The notes below the pieces were generated by a model. It searched no databases, was not told the origin of the DNA, and saw only the letters and a program-made list of their open reading frames with translations. The translations under genes and the position numbers were made by a program. A DNA stretch of 64,000 nucleotides from Io17-Chloro-G2 sp963663135 (lineage in GTDB: Bacteria > Chloroflexota > Dehalococcoidia > Lucifugimonadales > UBA3495), in assembly GCA_963663135.2 (NCBI GenBank), contig CAXXRM010000001.1:124001-188000 (forward strand), read 5' to 3'. Position 1 is the first letter of the stretch. Each line of letters starts with the position of its first letter. Of this stretch, positions 59,168-64,000 are shown in pieces.

Positions 59168-59369
59168 TTGGGTACGGCTTGCATTCCGAAAGAAGGTGGT
59201 GGATTGCCGCGCCCCCGAGAATTACGCGGGATAACCAAAAGGCCATGTGGGTGCCTCTCGACGCTTTCGCCAGACTCCCAACTGGCCCGGTTTCCCCCTG
59301 GCGCCCGAATCCTGCGGCTTGCCGTTACAATGGTCGAGTGGCCGTTGATTTCTAACCGAGGCGGAACTC

Positions 59370-60461
59370 ATGAAAATTCAGAAAGTGACTGTGGAAGTGT
59401 TGGAGACCCCGGTGGCGCTGGAGTATGTCGCCGCCGGCAACTCGGTGGAATCCAACTGGCACGTGTTGGCGAGGGTGGACACAGATGACGGTGTCCAGGG
59501 CATCGGATTCGCGGTGGCCACCAGGGAAACGTTGGTGCGGCCGCTGGCCCGGGCCGCAGAGGAATTGGGCCGGTTGTTGGTCGGTATGGAAATCCTGGAG
59601 ATTGAAGCGGCCCGGGCCCGGCTGGAGAGGGCCGGCGGTTGGACCGGCCCCGGCGGCATGCTTAACATGGCAATGTCAACTTTGGACATTGCTCTTTGGG
59701 ATGCGGCCGGCAAAACGCTGGGCCAACCCCTGTACCGTCTGCTCGGCGGTTATGCGGACCGGGTCCGAGCTTACGCCAGCGACGGCATGTGGTACAGCCT
59801 TACCTTGGAAACGTTGGCGCGTTCTGCGAGAAGCCACGTCGACCGGGGATTTGACCTGATGAAGCTGCGCTTGGGCCGAGAACCCACGCCTGCCGCCGAG
59901 GTCGCCCGCGTCCGTTCGGTCCAGGAGGCCGTCGGCGACCGGGTCGGCATCATGGTGGACGCCACGGAGAGCTGGAGCGAGCCGCAGGCCCTGGCCTCGG
60001 GAAAGGCCCTGCAGGAGGCCGGAATCACCTGGTTGGAGGACCCGGTAAACCACCGCAACCTCCAAGGGATGGCCGCCTTGGCCCAGGCGTTGGAGGTCCC
60101 GGTTGCCGCCGGCGAGCATCTCTTCGGCGTGGAGCCATTCCAACGCACGCTGGACGCCCGCGCCGTTAACATTGCGATTATCGATCTTGCCAGAGTTGGA
60201 GGTATTACGCCCTGGATGAAGGTGGCGGCCCTCGCCCAAGCGCGGGGCATACCGCTGGCCGGGCACGTTATCCCGGAGGTACACGTTCACCTGCTGGCGG
60301 CTGTACCCAACGGCTACCTGGTGGAATACATGCCCAGGTCTGAACCTCTTTTTAAAACCCGGTTGAGCTTGGAAGACGGGTATCTGGTGGCGCCCCAAGC
60401 CCCCGGGCTGGGAGTGGAGTTGGATGAGGATGCCTGCGACCGGTACCGCGTAAGTCACTGA
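59370..60461 (+). CDS. Mandelate racemase/muconate lactonizing enzyme family protein
   Basis: 363 residues of the enolase superfamily, ATG after GAGGCGG. Expected residues: Lys in LMKLRLGRE (about 167), metal ligands Asp in GIMVDATESW (about 195), Glu in WLEDPV (about 221) and Glu in VAAGEHLFG (about 247). IIDLARVGGITPWMKVA supplies the Asp and AGHVIPEVHVHLLAA the His of the mandelate racemase Asp-His dyad. They abstract a proton next to a carboxylate; most relatives dehydrate sugar acids. Substrate is unknown, and no sugar-acid gene lies beside it. Confidence 0.92.
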   Translation: MKIQKVTVEVLETPVALEYVAAGNSVESNWHVLARVDTDDGVQGIGFAVATRETLVRPLARAAEELGRLLVGMEILEIEAARARLERAGGWTGPGGMLNMAMSTLDIALWDAAGKTLGQPLYRLLGGYADRVRAYASDGMWYSLTLETLARSARSHVDRGFDLMKLRLGREPTPAAEVARVRSVQEAVGDRVGIMVDATESWSEPQALASGKALQEAGITWLEDPVNHRNLQGMAALAQALEVPVAAGEHLFGVEPFQRTLDARAVNIAIIDLARVGGITPWMKVAALAQARGIPLAGHVIPEVHVHLLAAVPNGYLVEYMPRSEPLFKTRLSLEDGYLVAPQAPGLGVELDEDACDRYRVSH

Positions 60462-60513
60462 CTACTCCGCGGACCGGACCGCTCGAGGTTCAACCCAAAT
60501 CACCGGGTTTGCA

Positions 60514-60550
60514 CAAAAAAACCGGCGTCCTAACACTGTGGGACGCCGGT
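60514..60550 (-). terminator. Rho-independent terminator of the NHL/DUF1501/DUF1800 operon
   Basis: ACCGGCGTCC and GGACGCCGGT form a ten-pair stem with a ten-base loop, followed by TTTTTTTGTGC on the minus strand. It lies 27 bases beyond the NHL-repeat stop. Confidence 0.9.
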
Positions 60551-60577
60551 AGACCGCCCTGGCATTCCCCGATTTGT

Positions 60578-61606
60578 CTAGAGGTTAAATTGGGGGTTCG
60601 AGTAGTTTTTGTCCTTTTCGTAAACCTGTAGCCGTGCCCGCTGGGTGTCGGCCACTATCAGCCGGTTGGTTTCCTGGTCGAAAACGCAGGCCACCGGCAT
60701 TCGGAATGTCCGCTGTTGGTCTTCCAGGTTGTAGACCTGGCTGCGGCGTTTGCCCATATCCGGGTTGGCGTTCAGGGACATTTGCCCCCAGGCCGACACA
60801 TCGACCGCGTCGCCCTTCAGGTAGGCAATGGGCATGGCGTCGGAATTGTAGATGGCTATTCGCTCGTTCATCCAGTCGGCCACGTAAACGTCGCCGTCTC
60901 CGTCCACACAGACGCCGGTGGGATGCTGAAGTGTGCCGGGGCCGCTGCCGCCGCGCCCGAAGGTTTGCAATAGGTCGCCTTCAGGGCTGAACTTCTGCAC
61001 CCGGTGGTTGTTCCAGTCGGCCACGTAAATGTCGCCGTTGTTGTCCACGGTAATGCCCCAGGGCATGTCCAGTTGGCCCGGAGCCTCGCCCTTGGAACCA
61101 AAGCCGCTCAGGTACTTGCCGTCCCTGGTGAACTTCTGGACGCGGCTGTTCAGGCTGTTGACGATGAGCAGGTTGCCGTCCCCGTCGAGGACCATTCCCG
61201 AAGGGCCGTTCAACTGGCCTTCCCCATCGCCGGCTTCTCCCCACCGGTCCAGAGAGTTGCCGTCTTCATCGAACACGGTGATCTGGTTTTTCCACTCGTC
61301 GGAGGCGTAGACTTTCCCTTCATCGTCCACAACCACCGAGGTCAGGAACACCAACTGTTCGTTGGTCAGGTCTCCGTAGGCCGGTCCCGCCCGGCCAAAC
61401 TCCTTGATGTACTGCTGGTCAATGGTCAGCTTGGTTATCCGCTGGCTCTGCTGGACGTCGGACCCGCGGTTGGCCACATATACAACTCCGTCACGGGCTA
61501 GGGCAATACTTACCGGCTGGGTAAACCCCTGTCCGGCGGCCCCATTGCGGCCTATGTTGTGGCTGTACTTCCAGGCTCGTCCAGCGGCTACTGTGTGAAC
61601 CGCCAT
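60578..61606 (-). CDS. NHL-repeat beta-propeller protein
   Basis: 342 residues, ATG after AGGAGGA. Repeats of about 45 residues recur, with cores such as QPVSIALARDGVVYVANRG, GPSGMVLDGDGNLLIVNSLN, MPWGITVDNNGDIYVADWNN and HPTGVCVDGDGDVYVADWMN. They fit a six-bladed NHL propeller used for binding proteins, RNA or sugars. There is no signal peptide. It is the last gene of an operon with DUF1501 and DUF1800 proteins. Function is unknown. Confidence 0.92.
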   Translation of the reverse strand: MAVHTVAAGRAWKYSHNIGRNGAAGQGFTQPVSIALARDGVVYVANRGSDVQQSQRITKLTIDQQYIKEFGRAGPAYGDLTNEQLVFLTSVVVDDEGKVYASDEWKNQITVFDEDGNSLDRWGEAGDGEGQLNGPSGMVLDGDGNLLIVNSLNSRVQKFTRDGKYLSGFGSKGEAPGQLDMPWGITVDNNGDIYVADWNNHRVQKFSPEGDLLQTFGRGGSGPGTLQHPTGVCVDGDGDVYVADWMNERIAIYNSDAMPIAYLKGDAVDVSAWGQMSLNANPDMGKRRSQVYNLEDQQRTFRMPVACVFDQETNRLIVADTQRARLQVYEKDKNYSNPQFNL

Positions 61607-61650
61607 CGAAGAATCCTCCTATCAACCGTCTGAAACCCATGGGCGCGGCC

Positions 61651-61680
61651 GATGCCCTCCCCCAATCGGAGGAAGGCATC
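61651..61680. other. Hairpin between the DUF1501 and NHL genes
   Basis: GATGCCTTCCTCC and GGGAGGGCATC pair on the minus strand around GATTGG with a one-base bulge. No T-run follows. It may stabilise or punctuate the shared message. Confidence 0.45.
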
Positions 61681-61690
61681 GAGTGGACTC

Positions 61691-62821
61691 CTATTTCACG
61701 AAGTTGAATTTCTCGAAGCTGCCGTTAACGATGGGTTTGGCGTCCATTCCCATCCAGTCTTCAATCAGCGTGGTGTACCCGCCGCGGAAGTCGTAGTTGG
61801 GCACCAGGTCTCCCTGCTCCAGGTCTTCGGGGTTGCGGGAGGGATATTCCCCGTAGATGCCGCCGTTGACCCCGTCGCCGATAGCGAAGGCCACGCCCGC
61901 CGCCCCGTGGTCGGTGCCTGACCCGTTGTCGTGCACCCGCCGGCCGAACTCGGAGAACAGGTACATTATCACGTTGTCGCCGCGGTCGTGGGAGTGCAGG
62001 TCGTCAAAGAAGGCGGAAATGCCCTCGGAAACATCCTTCCACAACTTGGGGTGCCCCATCGCCTGTCCGGCGTGGGTGTCGAAGCTCGCGTGCTGGGTGT
62101 AGAAAATCCGGGTCCCCAGGTCTGCCAGGTACACCTGGGCGATGTCTCTGAGGTGATTGGCGATTGGCGAGCTTGGGTATTCAACCTCGGAGCTGTACAT
62201 CTCCGGCGCTGCCTTGACGATGTCGGCCCCGATCATCGCCTCCATTCCGGTGGAGCGAAGGTAGTCGGTGATGGTTCCCGTGCCCACCGCCGGCGAGTAC
62301 ATCTTGGCGAACAGGTCCAGCGCCCGGGCTCGTTGAGCCTGGTCGGTGATCCCGGTCAACACGCCGTAGTTGCTCAGGTCTGCGATGGCGGCCACCGGCA
62401 CGCCGGACAGGGCCAGGGCCCGGGGCAGTCCGTGGCCGAAGTTGATTGCCGTCAGCACGTTTTCTTTGTTCGGGTCCAACTCCCGGGTCACCCGCCCGGC
62501 CCAGCCTTCGGTTCCAACTTTGTCCGGCTCGCAGGTGTGCCAGATGTCCATGGACCGGAAGTGGGAGCGGGGGGAGTTGGCATAGCCGATTCCGTTGAGG
62601 ACCGCCACCTTGCCCTGGTCAAATAGCTCCTTGACCGGTCCCATGTGGGGGTTGAAGGCCAACTGGTCGTCGATCTTGATGCACTCATCGAGCGCGTATC
62701 CCACCGCCGGCCGGTTGTCCACGTAGAGTGGGTCGTTGTAGGGGATCACCGTGTTGTAGTAGTCGTTGCCCCCGGTGAGTTGCAGAACAACAATGACCGG
62801 GTCTTTCTTGGTTGCCGTCAT
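61691..62821 (-). CDS. DUF1501 family protein
   Basis: 376 residues, ATG after AAGGAGA. VIVVLQLTGGNDYYNTVIPYNDP is the DUF1501 opening. ARGHMDSFRS-like NSPRSHFRSMDIWHT, QHASFDTHAGQAMGHPKLW and SEFGRRVHDNGSGTDHGAAG are its sulfatase-like metal-binding motifs. Most DUF1501 proteins carry a twin-arginine signal; none is seen here. It is paired with DUF1800 as in many bacteria, where the pair is thought to be exported. Function is unknown. Confidence 0.93.
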   Translation of the reverse strand: MTATKKDPVIVVLQLTGGNDYYNTVIPYNDPLYVDNRPAVGYALDECIKIDDQLAFNPHMGPVKELFDQGKVAVLNGIGYANSPRSHFRSMDIWHTCEPDKVGTEGWAGRVTRELDPNKENVLTAINFGHGLPRALALSGVPVAAIADLSNYGVLTGITDQAQRARALDLFAKMYSPAVGTGTITDYLRSTGMEAMIGADIVKAAPEMYSSEVEYPSSPIANHLRDIAQVYLADLGTRIFYTQHASFDTHAGQAMGHPKLWKDVSEGISAFFDDLHSHDRGDNVIMYLFSEFGRRVHDNGSGTDHGAAGVAFAIGDGVNGGIYGEYPSRNPEDLEQGDLVPNYDFRGGYTTLIEDWMGMDAKPIVNGSFEKFNFVK

Positions 62822-62940
62822 GCTTGTCTCCTTGCTTCCAGTCTAGGGTTGCTTGGCGGGCGCCGCCCGCTGTTATCCTGGCCTGTCCTGGCCCCGCGAC
62901 GATACCGCCACCGAAACCGCTTCGGGTCCTAAGAGTGTGC

Positions 62941-64000
62941 TTAGCCGAATTGGTACTCGGTCGTGGCTCCCACCAGGGCCAGCATCTCGCCCACCCGCGT
63001 CGCGGCGGCGCTTTCATTGCTCCAGTCCATGTTGCCGCCTTCGGTGGCGTGGTCCAACAATTGCTGGCGGGTCTCACCACTGATTTCCAGGAATCCCATG
63101 TGGTCCAGGGAGGAGTTGATCAACTCCTCGGGGGTGGAAACTCCGTCGGACTTCATGTGGCCGACGATGGACTGGACTCCGGGGTTGTTGGTGTTGGCGA
63201 CCCGGTCGGCCACGAAGTTGATACGGGCCAGCAATGAGCCGCTGTTGATCCACTCCTGCCCGGTGTACCAACCTTCCACGCTGGGCGGGTCCAGAATCGC
63301 CTGCCCCATGTAGGACGGTTGCAACCCGATGTCTTTGATTCCCGGCTCCGGGAACTTCCATGCTCCCACCATTCTCAAGGTGCCGGCCACCACTTCTGCG
63401 GGGCTCTTGACCTTGGAGTAGCGGGCGTTCTTGAAGAAATCGGAGTTGAACATAATCCGGAGCACCGCCTTCATCTCGTAGCCGGACTCCTCGAAGGCGT
63501 TGATCATGGTTTCCAGGGCGTCTTCATCCGGCGCCGGTTGAATGGTCCAGGCGGGCACCTGGACGTCATCGGCCACGAAGAAGTTATACAGATGCCGGCA
63601 GATGAATCTGGACGTGGCCGGCTGCTGGACGACGATGTCGATGATGTCCTCGCCGTTGAAGTTGCCCGTGTGTCCCAGGAAGGTCTTTTCAGTCTCGTCG
63701 TGGTCCTCTTCCCGATACTCGAACCGCCAAGGATAGCGGCCGTAGGGCTGCCGGGGCAGCTTGGGCATGATGGTCCAGCCGGTGAAGGCCCGGGAAGCCT
63801 CCCGCACGTCGACCTCGGTGTAGTTGCTGACGCCCATCGAGAATAGCTCCAGCAGCTCCCGGCCCCAGTTTTCGTTCACCGCGTCCCGGTGGTTTTCGTT
63901 GTTGTCCAGCCAGAAGATCATGGCCGGGTTCTTGGACAACTGGATCAACATGTTCCGGTAGTTGCCCAGGCCCTGCTGGCGGAACATGTCCAGCTGCTCC
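62941..64000 (-). CDS. DUF1800 family protein, C-terminal part (cut by window edge)
   Basis: 353 residues are visible, and the frame is open to the right edge (EQLDMFRQQGLG comes before the first internal Met at 63987). Family members have about 450-500 residues, so the N-terminus lies outside. NENWGRELLELFSMGVSNYTEVDVREASRAFTGWTI is the DUF1800 signature, followed by a phosphate-binding-like ILDPPSVEGWYTGQEWINSG. DUF1501 follows 119 bases downstream. A secretion signal, if any, would be beyond the window. Confidence 0.9.
   Translation of the reverse strand, partial: EQLDMFRQQGLGNYRNMLIQLSKNPAMIFWLDNNENHRDAVNENWGRELLELFSMGVSNYTEVDVREASRAFTGWTIMPKLPRQPYGRYPWRFEYREEDHDETEKTFLGHTGNFNGEDIIDIVVQQPATSRFICRHLYNFFVADDVQVPAWTIQPAPDEDALETMINAFEESGYEMKAVLRIMFNSDFFKNARYSKVKSPAEVVAGTLRMVGAWKFPEPGIKDIGLQPSYMGQAILDPPSVEGWYTGQEWINSGSLLARINFVADRVANTNNPGVQSIVGHMKSDGVSTPEELINSSLDHMGFLEISGETRQQLLDHATEGGNMDWSNESAAATRVGEMLALVGATTEYQFG

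Overview
The window reads as a chromosome segment of an uncultured, GC-rich bacterium, most likely Chloroflexota of the Dehalococcoidia/SAR202 type. The taxonomic call is inference from gene content. It rests on a long coiled-coil insertion in RpoC, a guanylate kinase whose P-loop ends GKD, a T-box-controlled ilvB-ilvN-ilvC-leuA operon, very frequent TTG/GTG starts, and an accessory set of luciferase-family oxidoreductases, a class III CoA-transferase, an enolase-superfamily enzyme, a LigB-type dioxygenase, a xanthine-dehydrogenase-family enzyme and DUF1501/DUF1800 proteins. No rRNA gene, CRISPR array, replication origin or intact insertion sequence was seen.

Layout. 1-8.4 kb (minus strand): rpoB-rpoC behind a consensus sigma-70 promoter, running into the start of pyrD, which the left edge cuts. 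9-14.6 kb (minus): ilvB, ilvN, ilvC and leuA behind a promoter and a T-box leader with its terminator. 14.8-17.5 kb (plus): metG and a polyprenyl diphosphate synthase. 17.5-23.3 kb (minus): tyrA, aroA, gmk, lipA and an amidohydrolase; aroA and gmk share one reading frame, separated by a single TAG. 23.4-26.5 kb (minus): a LigB-type dioxygenase, a THI5/NMT1-type binding protein and an alpha/beta hydrolase, possibly a ring-cleavage set. 26.8-29.6 kb: otsA-otsB for trehalose, then rpiB. 30-33.9 kb (plus): a three-subunit molybdenum hydroxylase whose FAD subunit has a PaoB-like cysteine loop.

34.4-36.5 kb holds the most unusual locus: a tubulin/FtsZ-superfamily GTPase that looks closer to archaeal CetZ than to FtsZ, followed by a membrane-anchored protein of unknown function. 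37-43.8 kb carries a dienelactone hydrolase, a split ComDE-like TPP decarboxylase, a flavin-reductase-domain protein, two membrane proteins, tRNA-Pro(GGG) and a CoA-transferase. 43.8-50.3 kb is a mosaic accessory stretch: a VapBC-type pair that appears leaderless, a luciferase-family enzyme, hydrolases, decayed gene remnants, a DUF2806-like gene, an IS3 orfA remnant and tRNA-Gln(CTG).

50.6-54.8 kb (plus) is a compact envelope operon: an S49/SppA-like protease, a membrane-anchored GATase-like/DUF4350-like protein, and a lipoprotein made of three tandem helical repeats. The rest holds an F420-type luciferase-family oxidoreductase, coaX-coaBC, a mandelate-racemase-family enzyme, and a DUF1800-DUF1501-NHL operon cut by the right edge. 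At least six intergenic loci carry one dispersed, inverted-repeat element family whose core has the form ATTCCC-N8-GGGAAT; two copies share about 65 nearly identical bases.
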